Shown here in pieces: positions 35,190 to 41,911 of a stretch of 64,000 bases of DNA (position 1 is its first letter; each line of letters opens with the position of its first letter). This DNA is from Proteobacteria bacterium SG_bin6 (lineage in GTDB: Bacteria; Pseudomonadota; Alphaproteobacteria; Sphingomonadales; Sphingomonadaceae): assembly GCA_002083435.1 (NCBI GenBank), contig LWDJ01000024.1, positions 49,390 to 113,389 on the forward strand. Reading direction: 5' to 3'. The notes under the pieces were generated by a model. That model searched no databases, was not told the DNA's origin, and saw only the letters and a program-made list of their open reading frames with translations. The position numbers were made by a program, and so were the translations under genes.

Positions 35190-35828
35190 TTGCGCTACCA
35201 GCTCGTCATCCTCGATTTCGATGGCACGCTCGCCGATTCGGGCGACTGGTTCCTGTCGATCGCCGACGATCTCGCGAATCGCTTCCGCTTCCGCCGGGTC
35301 GCCCCCGATGAGGTGGAGGGCTTGCGTGGGCGCACCACGCGCGAGGTGATCAAGCATCTCGGCATCCCGCGCTGGAAACTGCCAATCATCGCCCGCCATC
35401 TGCACCGGCGGCTCGCGGCCGAAACCCACAAGATCGCGCTGTTCGACGGGGTAAGCACGCTGCTCGCCGATCTGCGCGCGGCCGGCATCCGGATCGCGCT
35501 CGTGACCTCGAACGCCGAGCATAACGCACGCACGATCCTGGGCGAGGAGAATGCCCGGCATATCGAGCAATGGGAGTGCGGCGCCTCGCTGTTCGGCAAG
35601 GCGCCCCGCTTCCGCCGGGTGATCCGTCGCGCGCGGCTGCCGCATTCAGCGATCCTCTCGATCGGGGATGAGACACGCGACCTGACCGCAGCGCGCAAGG
35701 TCGGCGTCGATGGCGCGGCGGTGCTGTGGGGCTATGCCAATCGCGACATCCTGACCGCACTCAATCCCGTCACCGCGTTCGAGACGCCGGCCGAGGTGCT
35801 GCCCTTCGTGCTGGGTCACGAAGCTTAG
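35190..35828 (+). CDS. HAD-superfamily phosphatase, phosphoglycolate phosphatase-like
   Basis: 212-residue HAD hydrolase. Motif I is DFDGTLADSG with Asp9 and Asp11, motif II is VTSNAEHNA, and motif IV is IGDETRDLTAARKVG. The helical cap between motifs I and II (about 20-90) fits the Gph/YfdR-like branch; substrates of this group are small phosphorylated metabolites. The TTG at 35190, four bases after the preceding stop, gives MRYQLVILDFDG; earlier starts lie inside the EF-hand gene and are rejected. Confidence 0.85.
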   Translation: MRYQLVILDFDGTLADSGDWFLSIADDLANRFRFRRVAPDEVEGLRGRTTREVIKHLGIPRWKLPIIARHLHRRLAAETHKIALFDGVSTLLADLRAAGIRIALVTSNAEHNARTILGEENARHIEQWECGASLFGKAPRFRRVIRRARLPHSAILSIGDETRDLTAARKVGVDGAAVLWGYANRDILTALNPVTAFETPAEVLPFVLGHEA

Positions 35829-35941
35829 CGGCATCCGCCAGCCGGTGGTGCACGGATCGAGGCACGCTCCTCGAAAAGCAGTGGATGCGCCTGTCTCGTG
35901 CGGGCTACCGCCAGCGCTTTCCCTCGGCTATCCCCCGGGGA

Positions 35942-36841
35942 ATGGGCCATAACCATGATCACCACCACCCGGACGCCGCCGATTATGGCGGCGCCTTTGC
36001 AATCGGCATCGCGCTCAACCTGGGGTTCGTAGCACTAGAGGTCGTGGCGGGGCTGTGGGCGGGATCGGTCGCGTTGCTCGCCGACGCGGGCCATAATGCT
36101 TCGGACGTACTTGGCCTGCTCGTCGCGTGGGGTGGATCGGCGTTGGCGCGACGCCCGGCGACGCCGCGCTTCACTTATGGCTGGCGCGGCTCGACGATCC
36201 TCGCCGCGCTCGCCAACGCGCTATTCCTGATGGTCGCGACGGGCGGCATCGCGCTGGAGGCGGTGCAGCGCTTCAGCGATCCGCGCCCGGTGGGGGGCGC
36301 CACGATCATGGCGGTGGCGGCGGCGGGTATCGTCGTGAACGCGCTCACCGCCTGGCTGTTCGCGAGCGGGCGGCGCGGCGATCTGAACCTGCGCGCGGCC
36401 TATCTCCACATGATGGCGGACGCGGGCGTATCGGCGGCGGTGGTGATCGCGGGCGCGCTGGTGCTGCTGACCGGCTATGCCTGGATCGACCCGCTCACCT
36501 CGCTCGCGGTGGTCGCGATGATCCTGTGGAGCACCTGGGGGCTGCTGCGCGAGGCGGTGGTGATGGCGCTCGCGGCGGTGCCGAGCAGCGTCGATGCCGC
36601 GCGCGTGGCGGACGCTCTGCGCGCGCTGCCGGGCGTCGCGCGGCTGCACGATCTGCACATCTGGGCGATGAGCACCACCGAAGTCGCGCTCACCGCGCGG
36701 CTGGTAATGCCCGGCGGCCACCCCGGCGACGGCTTTCTGCGCGAGGCCGCCCACCGGCTTCATCACGAATTCGGGATCGACCACCCGACGCTCCAGATCG
36801 AGATCGACCAGGGCGCGCCCTGCCTGATCCACGACGCCTAA
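35942..36841 (+). CDS. cation diffusion facilitator (CzcD-type metal efflux protein)
   Basis: Inner-membrane proton antiporter exporting Zn2+, Co2+ or similar ions. The His-rich N-terminus (MGHNHDHHHP) is followed by six membrane segments. Segment II carries LADAGHNASDV with Asp48, His51 and Asp55, and segment V has YLHMMADAGVS, together forming the transport site. A cytoplasmic C-terminal domain with LHDLHIWAMS and HHEFGIDHPTLQIE follows. 299 residues is standard. The ATG at 35942 follows CCGGGGA. Confidence 0.9.
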   Translation: MGHNHDHHHPDAADYGGAFAIGIALNLGFVALEVVAGLWAGSVALLADAGHNASDVLGLLVAWGGSALARRPATPRFTYGWRGSTILAALANALFLMVATGGIALEAVQRFSDPRPVGGATIMAVAAAGIVVNALTAWLFASGRRGDLNLRAAYLHMMADAGVSAAVVIAGALVLLTGYAWIDPLTSLAVVAMILWSTWGLLREAVVMALAAVPSSVDAARVADALRALPGVARLHDLHIWAMSTTEVALTARLVMPGGHPGDGFLREAAHRLHHEFGIDHPTLQIEIDQGAPCLIHDA

Positions 36842-36858
36842 GGCGCTGGACGTAACCG

Positions 36859-37191
36859 CTAGCGCCCCCGCATGTCGCGGATTTCGCGCGGCATCCGCAC
36901 CGTCAGCCCGTCGAGCGCCGGCTCCAGCCAGATCTGGCAAGCGAGCCGGCTGGTGCGTGTCGCTCCCACCGCGAGGTCGAGCATATCCTCCTCCTCTTCG
37001 CGCGGCGGCGGCAGACGGGCGAAATCGGCGGCGTCGACGATCACATGGCAGGTAGAACATGCCATCTGTCCCTCGCACGTGCCTTCCAGCGGCTGGCCGT
37101 GCGCCTGGGCTATGTCGAGCAACCGCGCGCCGGGTTCGGCCTCGACCGCTTGCTCGTGCCCATCGGCGCCGATGAAACGCACGCGGATCAT
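36859..37191 (-). CDS. [2Fe-2S] ferredoxin
   Basis: 110-residue adrenodoxin-type ferredoxin. The cluster ligands are Cys39, Cys45 and Cys48 in GTCEGQMACSTCHV plus Cys85 in RLACQI. The GTCEGQMACSTCH spelling is that of the ferredoxins involved in Fe-S cluster assembly and cytochrome P450 electron supply. Its ATG overlaps the stop of the first cysteine desulfurase (ATGA), which strongly suggests it donates electrons for cluster assembly. Confidence 0.92.
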   Translation of the reverse strand: MIRVRFIGADGHEQAVEAEPGARLLDIAQAHGQPLEGTCEGQMACSTCHVIVDAADFARLPPPREEEEDMLDLAVGATRTSRLACQIWLEPALDGLTVRMPREIRDMRGR

Positions 37192-38255
37192 TGCCGCGCC
37201 GCCGCCGCGTTGATCCGCTCGATCGCCTCCATCAACTTCTCCTCGCGCGTGTAGCGGCCAAAGCCGAGCCGCAAGCTCGACCGCGCCTGTGTGTCCGACA
37301 GGCCGAGCGCGCGCAAGACATGGCTCGCGCGCCCCGAGCCACTCGCGCACGCGGCGCCGGCGGAAAAGGCGATGTCGCGCAGCTCGCTGATGAGCCGCGC
37401 CACGTCGAGCCCAGAGCGGCGGAGGTTGAGATTGCCGCGATAGCGCTGGTCGGGGCTACCGTTGATCGTCCAGCCGGGCCCCAGCGCCTGGCGGGCGATG
37501 CCGAACAGCCGCTCGACATGGGCCGCGTCTGCCTCGAACCGCGCGCCCGCAAGCTTCGCCGCCGCGCCGAATCCGGCGCAGAGCGCGGGCGATAGGGTGC
37601 CCGATCGCTCCGGCTCCTGCCCGCCGCCGTGAAGCAGCGCGGCGGGCGGTACCTCGCGGAACCAAAGCGCGCCGATGCCCTTCGGCCCATGGATTTTGTG
37701 CGCCGAGACCGCGATGAAGTCGGCGGGCGGCACCGGCACACGGCCAAAGCCTTGCACCGCATCAACAAGCAGCTTCGCGCCCGCCGCCCGCGTCAGCGCG
37801 GCGAGTTCGGCGATTGGCTGGATCACCCCGATCTCGTTATTGACCAGCATCGCCGCGACCAGCCCCGTGCCCGGCACGATCGCCGCCCGGGCGGCTTCGA
37901 GATCGACCAGCCCTTGGGGATCGACCGGCAGCACCGTCACCGCGCGCCCGCGCGCCGCCTCCGCCGCCACGGTATCGAGCACGGCGGCATGCTCGGTTGC
38001 GATCGTCACGATCGGGCCTCGCGTCCCCTGGATCGCCCAGTTGAGCGCCTCGGTCGCGCCACTGGTGAAGGCGAGCTTGCCCTTAGGGAGCAATTTCAGA
38101 ACATGCCCCCGCGCCACCTCCACCGCCGCCTTGGCGGCGCGGCCGGGCGCGTGCTGCGAATGCGGGTTGGCATGCCCCTCGCGCAACCAGGGGAGCATGG
38201 CGTCGAATGCTTCGGGCGCGAGCGGCGTGGTTGCCTGGTAATCGAGATAGATCAC
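37188..38255 (-). CDS. cysteine desulfurase (first of two in tandem)
   Basis: 355-residue class V aminotransferase-fold enzyme that removes sulfur from cysteine. The N-terminus MIYLDYQATTP is typical of the NifS/IscS group; the pyridoxal-phosphate Lys187 is in VSAHKIHGPKG and the sulfur-accepting Cys303 in AACASGSGRASH. The start and stop overlap the neighbouring genes as ATGA, giving a three-gene translationally coupled unit with the second desulfurase upstream and the ferredoxin downstream. Confidence 0.93.
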   Translation of the reverse strand: MIYLDYQATTPLAPEAFDAMLPWLREGHANPHSQHAPGRAAKAAVEVARGHVLKLLPKGKLAFTSGATEALNWAIQGTRGPIVTIATEHAAVLDTVAAEAARGRAVTVLPVDPQGLVDLEAARAAIVPGTGLVAAMLVNNEIGVIQPIAELAALTRAAGAKLLVDAVQGFGRVPVPPADFIAVSAHKIHGPKGIGALWFREVPPAALLHGGGQEPERSGTLSPALCAGFGAAAKLAGARFEADAAHVERLFGIARQALGPGWTINGSPDQRYRGNLNLRRSGLDVARLISELRDIAFSAGAACASGSGRASHVLRALGLSDTQARSSLRLGFGRYTREEKLMEAIERINAAAARQ

Positions 38256-39328
38256 GCCCCCGCTACCTCCAGCCAGGCGTCGCGGAAGGCTTCGATTTCC
38301 TGCTTGGTGGTGGTCCAGCCGAAGCTCACTCGGATTGTGCGCGCGGCGGTGTCCTCATCCACGCCGAACGCCGCGAGCGCGCGACTGCGCTTCAGCGTGC
38401 CCGACGAACAGGCGCTCCCCGCCGAGACGGCGAAGCCCATCGCATCGAAGCGGATCAGCTGCGCGGCAGCCGACTTGCCGGGCATTTCGATTGCCACGAT
38501 ATGCGGTGAACCGATGCCGTTGCTCGCAATGAAGCCTCCCCCCGCCTTTTGAATGGGATATTCGAGGTCGAGAATGCAGTCGGCAATTCCTTCGCTTCGA
38601 CTGAGCCAGTCAACGACATCCGGCGGGACATATCGAATGGTGCTGGCGGCAGCTGCAAAACCCAAAATCGCTGGCAAATTCTCGGTGCCCTGACGATAGC
38701 CGAATTCGTGGCCGCCAATCGGCTCCAGCAGCCCGAAATCGCGCATTAAGAGGGCGCCGATCCCTGGTGGCCCGCCAAGCTTATGCGCGGAGACCACCAC
38801 CAAATCGGCATCGGGCAGCGGCAGCTTTCCCGCCGACTGTGCGCAGTCGCTCACCAATATGCCGCCGCTCGCGCGCACTTGAGCAGCAACCACATCGACC
38901 GGCTGGCCCGTGCCTGTCTCCGAATTGACGTGCTGCAAAACTACCACCGCCGGGCTGCCAGCCGCGAGCAGCTCGCCGAGTGCTACGCGATCCACCTCAC
39001 CCGCGCGCACCGGCGTCACTTCGGCATCGGGCGCCACGCGGAACACCGCATCATGCTCCACCGCGCTCACGATCCGGCGCTTGAGCTTCGCGCGGTTGAG
39101 CGCGATCCACAATGCTTCGCTCGCGCCGCTGGTGAAGATCAGCTCGCCGCGCCAGCCGAGCGCGGCCTTGATCCGGGCGCGCGCCTCCTCGAGCGCCGCC
39201 CGCGCCGCACGGCCCTCGGCATGGGGTGACGACGGATTGGCCCAACGCTCCAGCGCCGCCGCCATCGCCGCCTTCGCCTCGGGTCGCATCGGCGTGGTTG
39301 CCGCATGATCCAGATAGATACGGGGCAT
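38252..39328 (-). CDS. cysteine desulfurase (second of two in tandem, first in the operon)
   Basis: 358-residue paralogue of its neighbour. It starts MPRIYLDHAATTP, with Lys183 in VSAHKLGGPPG and Cys307 in AGSACSSGTLKRS, the classical IscS-type loop. The ATG at 39328 is chosen over a TTG at 39337. The part encoded at about 38,510-38,720 has visibly lower G+C (two 60-base rows count 34 of 60) than the flanks and slightly unusual wording, suggesting a mosaic gene. It is transcribed away from the alpha/beta hydrolase gene. Confidence 0.92.
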   Translation of the reverse strand: MPRIYLDHAATTPMRPEAKAAMAAALERWANPSSPHAEGRAARAALEEARARIKAALGWRGELIFTSGASEALWIALNRAKLKRRIVSAVEHDAVFRVAPDAEVTPVRAGEVDRVALGELLAAGSPAVVVLQHVNSETGTGQPVDVVAAQVRASGGILVSDCAQSAGKLPLPDADLVVVSAHKLGGPPGIGALLMRDFGLLEPIGGHEFGYRQGTENLPAILGFAAAASTIRYVPPDVVDWLSRSEGIADCILDLEYPIQKAGGGFIASNGIGSPHIVAIEMPGKSAAAQLIRFDAMGFAVSAGSACSSGTLKRSRALAAFGVDEDTAARTIRVSFGWTTTKQEIEAFRDAWLEVAGA

Positions 39329-39355
39329 TGTTCGCAAAAAGTTGCCTCTTCGGGG

Positions 39356-39384
39356 TTGACGTCTATATAGCTGTTGCTCTATCC
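39356..39384 (+). promoter_or_regulatory. putative sigma-70 promoter for the alpha/beta hydrolase gene
   Basis: TTGACG (39356-39361), a 17-bp spacer, and CTATCC (39379-39384), about 38 bp before the ATG at 39422. The -35 box is close to consensus; the -10 box is of the weak alphaproteobacterial kind. Confidence 0.5.
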
Positions 39385-39421
39385 TGCGCCACTGGCGCGC
39401 CCCCTATTCGATCCAGGTGCG

Positions 39422-40078
39422 ATGCCCGAAGTCATTTTCCCCGGCCCCGATGGCCGTCTCGAAGGTCGTTTCGCGCCGCCGCCGCGCCCGCGCGCGCCGG
39501 TCGCCATGATCCTTCACCCCCACCCGTCGAGCGGCGGCACGATGAACAACCGCATCGTGCAGGAACTCTACAAGACCTTCCAGCGGCGCGGTTTCGCGAC
39601 GCTCCGCTTCAACTTCCGCGGTGTCGGCAAGAGCCAGGGCGTGTTCGACAATGGCGTCGGCGAATTGTCGGACGCGGCCTCGGCGCTCGATTGGGTGCAG
39701 TCGATCCACCCGGAGGCGAGCACCACCTGGGTCGCGGGCGTCAGCTTCGGCGCCTGGATCGGGATGCAGCTGCTGATGCGCCGCCCGGAGATTCGCGGTT
39801 TCATCTCGGTCGCGCCGCCGGCGAACATGTATGATTTCACCTTCCTCGCCCCCTGCCCCGCCTCCGGCATCATCGTGCAGGGCGATGGCGACGAAGTGGT
39901 GACGCCAAGCGCGGTGCAGAAACTGGTCGACAAGCTGCGCACCCAAAAGCACATCACGATCCACCACGACGTGATCCCGCGCGCGAACCATTTCTTCCAG
40001 GACGAAATGGGCGAACTGATGACGAGCGTCGATCGCTATCTGGACTTCCGGCTGGACCCGAGCTGCCCGATCAAGTGA
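39422..40078 (+). CDS. alpha/beta hydrolase
   Basis: 218-residue serine hydrolase of a compact bacterial group. The oxyanion region is LHPHPSSGGTMNN, the strand-turn FNFRGVGKSQG precedes the nucleophile elbow GVSFGAW with Ser108; the acid is likely Asp in QGDGDEVV and the base His in PRANHFF. No signal peptide. The substrate is not predictable. The ATG at 39422 gives MPEVIFPGPDG; a longer frame to 39374 is rejected because it would run into the promoter. A short palindrome follows 80 bp downstream. Confidence 0.87.
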   Translation: MPEVIFPGPDGRLEGRFAPPPRPRAPVAMILHPHPSSGGTMNNRIVQELYKTFQRRGFATLRFNFRGVGKSQGVFDNGVGELSDAASALDWVQSIHPEASTTWVAGVSFGAWIGMQLLMRRPEIRGFISVAPPANMYDFTFLAPCPASGIIVQGDGDEVVTPSAVQKLVDKLRTQKHITIHHDVIPRANHFFQDEMGELMTSVDRYLDFRLDPSCPIK

Positions 40079-40157
40079 GGACCTAGCCGTAGGGAGCGAA
40101 GCAAAGCGCGCTAACAAAAGGTAGCGGCGAAACCGCGTTCAATCATGCCAGCGAACC

Positions 40158-40175
40158 CCGAATCTCGCGATTCGG
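40158..40175 (+). terminator. short hairpin at the edge of the low-G+C islet
   Basis: CCGAATC-TCGC-GATTCGG is a perfect 7-bp stem with a four-base loop, lying 80 bp after the alpha/beta hydrolase stop. No T run follows, so a terminator role is only possible. Confidence 0.4.
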
Positions 40176-40197
40176 CAAGCCCACTGCTATTTACCCA

Positions 40198-40253
40198 TTG
40201 ACGGTACACCTACGTACCGGTACGATGTTGTACCGGTCTAGTGTCGTACTGGT
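40198..40253 (+). promoter_or_regulatory. promoter overlapped by three 16-bp-spaced operator repeats
   Basis: TTGACG (40198-40203), a 17-bp spacer and TACGAT (40221-40226) make a near-consensus promoter. Superimposed are GTACCGGT at 40214, GTACCGGT at 40230 and GTACTGGT at 40246, exactly 16 bp apart; the first two also form the inverted repeat ACCGGTAC-GATGTT-GTACCGGT. The repeats cover the spacer, the -10 box and the expected start of transcription, the arrangement expected for repression. The small gene at 40273 follows. Confidence 0.6.
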
Positions 40254-40272
40254 TCAAATGCAGGAGGCAGTG

Positions 40273-40524
40273 ATGGCAAGGCGTCAAGAATTTCCCGATC
40301 CACGTGACCGCTCTATCAACGAGCCAACCGTTATTTTGAGTAAAACCAAGGTCTTGGCCCTCTACAACCAGCAAAACCCGGAGGATAAAGCGAAGTATGT
40401 CTCAGAGAGCGTGCGTCGCTGGCTTGAGAAAGACGCGGACACGCGGGGCTGGTCGCACATTAACTGGCACGAGAATCAAGCTGTCCTGACTGCAACTCTG
40501 GCTTTGAACCCTGCGATGAGTTAA
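40273..40524 (+). CDS. small protein of unknown function in a low-G+C islet
   Basis: 83 residues starting MARRQEFPDPRDRS; AGGAGG lies five bases before the ATG, one of the clearest ribosome binding sites in the window. The middle (KVLALYNQQNPEDKAKYVSE, then SVRRWLEKDADTRGW) looks helical and charged; no cysteines, no membrane segment. Base composition is near 50% G+C, against about 67% around it, which suggests acquisition from elsewhere. I do not recognise the family. The promoter with operator repeats upstream hints at a regulated or self-regulated gene. Confidence 0.6.
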   Translation: MARRQEFPDPRDRSINEPTVILSKTKVLALYNQQNPEDKAKYVSESVRRWLEKDADTRGWSHINWHENQAVLTATLALNPAMS

Positions 40525-40630
40525 GCGCAGTGCTATTCGGTAACGCTTACCTACCGTCGGCTATCGAGCGCCCCTGGAGTGCATCGGTTGCGGAGGTAGC
40601 GCGGCTCGACATCAAAGGCTATACAAGCCC
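40525..40630. other. intergenic stretch between convergent genes
   Basis: About 100 bp separate the stop of the small islet gene from the end of the 59-residue membrane protein gene. I see no gene, terminator or repeat in it; the first half is still A+T-richer than the surrounding genome. Confidence 0.4.
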
Positions 40631-40810
40631 TCACACCGTCCACACCAGCACATTCCCTAGCAGCACCAACGCCATCACCAGCAGCAGCCACGCCCTGCGC
40701 TGTTCGCGCCGCTTGGCGAGCAGCCAGGCACCGCCGCCCGCGCACAGGATCGAGCCCAGCATCACGATCGACAGCAACGCCTGTGCGAGCGGGGTGAGCG
40801 GCGGGCTCAT
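40631..40810 (-). CDS. 59-residue membrane protein
   Basis: Two hydrophobic segments (about 12-26 and 38-55) are separated by a short basic loop (KRREQRRAW), predicting a helical hairpin in the inner membrane. The ATG overlaps the stop of the threonine dehydratase gene (ATGA), so translation is coupled. No family recognised. The short length makes the call less certain, but the overlap and the clear two-helix pattern support it. Confidence 0.6.
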   Translation of the reverse strand: MSPPLTPLAQALLSIVMLGSILCAGGGAWLLAKRREQRRAWLLLVMALVLLGNVLVWTV

Positions 40811-41769
40811 CCGGCGAGCGTCCGGGCATAGCCGTCGAGATCGACATTGCCGCCCGACAGCACCACCACCGTACCGGGCTCGACCGGCCGTTTGCCGCTG
40901 AGCAATGCGGCAAGGCCAACCGCGCCGCCCGGCTCCACCACCAGCCGCAGCTTGGAAGCGGCCCAGCGCTGCGCCGCCGCGGTTTCCGCCTCGCTCACCG
41001 CCAGCGCCTCGGCCTTGCGGCGCATTAGCACGTCGAAGGTGAGTGGCGAGACTTGCGGCGTCATCAGCGCGTCGCACGCGGTGGGCGGCGCGTGCGGGCC
41101 GACCGGCTCGATCGCCCCGGCCGTGAGCGAGCGGCGCATGTCATCCCACCCCTCGGGCTCGACGATCGTGATCGCCGCCTCGGGCAAAGCGAGCGCGATT
41201 CCGGCCGCGAGCCCGCCGCCACCGCAGGGCACCACCACGCGCGCCGGCGCGTCACGCCCCAGCGCCGTCAGCTGCTGCGCGATCTCCACCCCGCAGCTCC
41301 CCTGCCCTTCGATCACCCAGGCATCGTCGAAGCTTGGCACCAGTACCGCGCCGCGCGCGTGAGCGAGCGCAGCGGCGATCGCCTCCCGCGATTCGCTCAT
41401 CCGGTCATAGTTCACCACCTCGGCACCAAGCGCGAGGGTCGAATCACGCTTCACCGCCGGCGCGTCGGCGGGCATCACGATCACCGCCGGCATCCCCAGC
41501 CGCTTGGCCGCCCAGGCGACCCCTTGCGCATGGTTGCCCGAGGAGAAGGCGACCACCCCCGCCGCGCGCTGATCGGCGTCGATCGCGGTCAAGCGGTGCC
41601 ACGCCCCGCGCAGCTTGAAAGCGCCCATCGGCTGCAGGCATTCGGCCTTGAAGAACACCTCCACGCCATTGATCGTCTGGGCGAACAGGGGCGTCGCCGG
41701 AACGACCGCCGCCACCTTCGCCGCGGCATCGCGCACCCCGGCGCGCGTTGGCTGTCTTCGAACTGTCAT
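40807..41769 (-). CDS. threonine/serine dehydratase
   Basis: 320-residue fold-type II pyridoxal-phosphate enzyme without the regulatory ACT domain of biosynthetic IlvA, so a catabolic threonine dehydratase or serine dehydratase/racemase-like enzyme. Lys52 in PMGAFKLRGA binds the cofactor, SSGNHAQG (76-83) binds the substrate carboxylate, and CGGGGLAAG binds the phosphate. GGGGA lies before the ATG at 41769; a TTG at 41790 is less likely. It diverges from the ornithine decarboxylase across the leader region. Confidence 0.9.
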   Translation of the reverse strand: MTVRRQPTRAGVRDAAAKVAAVVPATPLFAQTINGVEVFFKAECLQPMGAFKLRGAWHRLTAIDADQRAAGVVAFSSGNHAQGVAWAAKRLGMPAVIVMPADAPAVKRDSTLALGAEVVNYDRMSESREAIAAALAHARGAVLVPSFDDAWVIEGQGSCGVEIAQQLTALGRDAPARVVVPCGGGGLAAGIALALPEAAITIVEPEGWDDMRRSLTAGAIEPVGPHAPPTACDALMTPQVSPLTFDVLMRRKAEALAVSEAETAAAQRWAASKLRLVVEPGGAVGLAALLSGKRPVEPGTVVVLSGGNVDLDGYARTLAG

Positions 41770-41798
41770 GAAATTTCCCCGCCCCTGCAAATTGGCTG

Positions 41799-41827
41799 TT
41801 TACACACGCCTGCTAGCTCCCTATCTC
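41799..41827 (+). promoter_or_regulatory. putative promoter of the polyamine operon
   Basis: TTTACA (41799-41804), a 17-bp spacer and TATCTC (41822-41827). Transcription would begin near 41834, giving an untranslated leader of about 78 bases that holds the structured element described next. Confidence 0.45.
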
Positions 41828-41845
41828 GCACGTCCGCTGCCCCAT

Positions 41846-41906
41846 GGGACTTCCAACCGCAAGGCAGCTTTTGGTCAACGTCTGCCGCAAGGCAATTGGA
41901 GGTCCC
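41846..41906 (+). promoter_or_regulatory. structured leader, probable alphaproteobacterial speF-type element
   Basis: GGGACTTCCAA (41846-41856) pairs with TTGGAGGTCCC (41896-41906) over 11 bp with one G-U pair. The right arm contains GGAGG, the ribosome binding site of the ornithine decarboxylase, so the closed stem hides it. Inside are CC-GCAA-GG (41857-41864), GGCAG/CTGCC arms, and GCC-GCAA-GGC (41884-41893): two hairpins capped by GNRA loops. The position before an alphaproteobacterial ornithine decarboxylase is that of the speF RNA motif known from comparative genomics; family membership is inferred from position and general layout. Confidence 0.65.
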
Positions 41907-41911
41907 TTGAG

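Noticed and set aside
40198..40524. Toxin-antitoxin module or plasmid replication origin with iterons
   Set aside because: Only one gene is present, with no partner frame of suitable size, no replication protein and no A+T-rich unwinding region; the three repeats are better read as operators.
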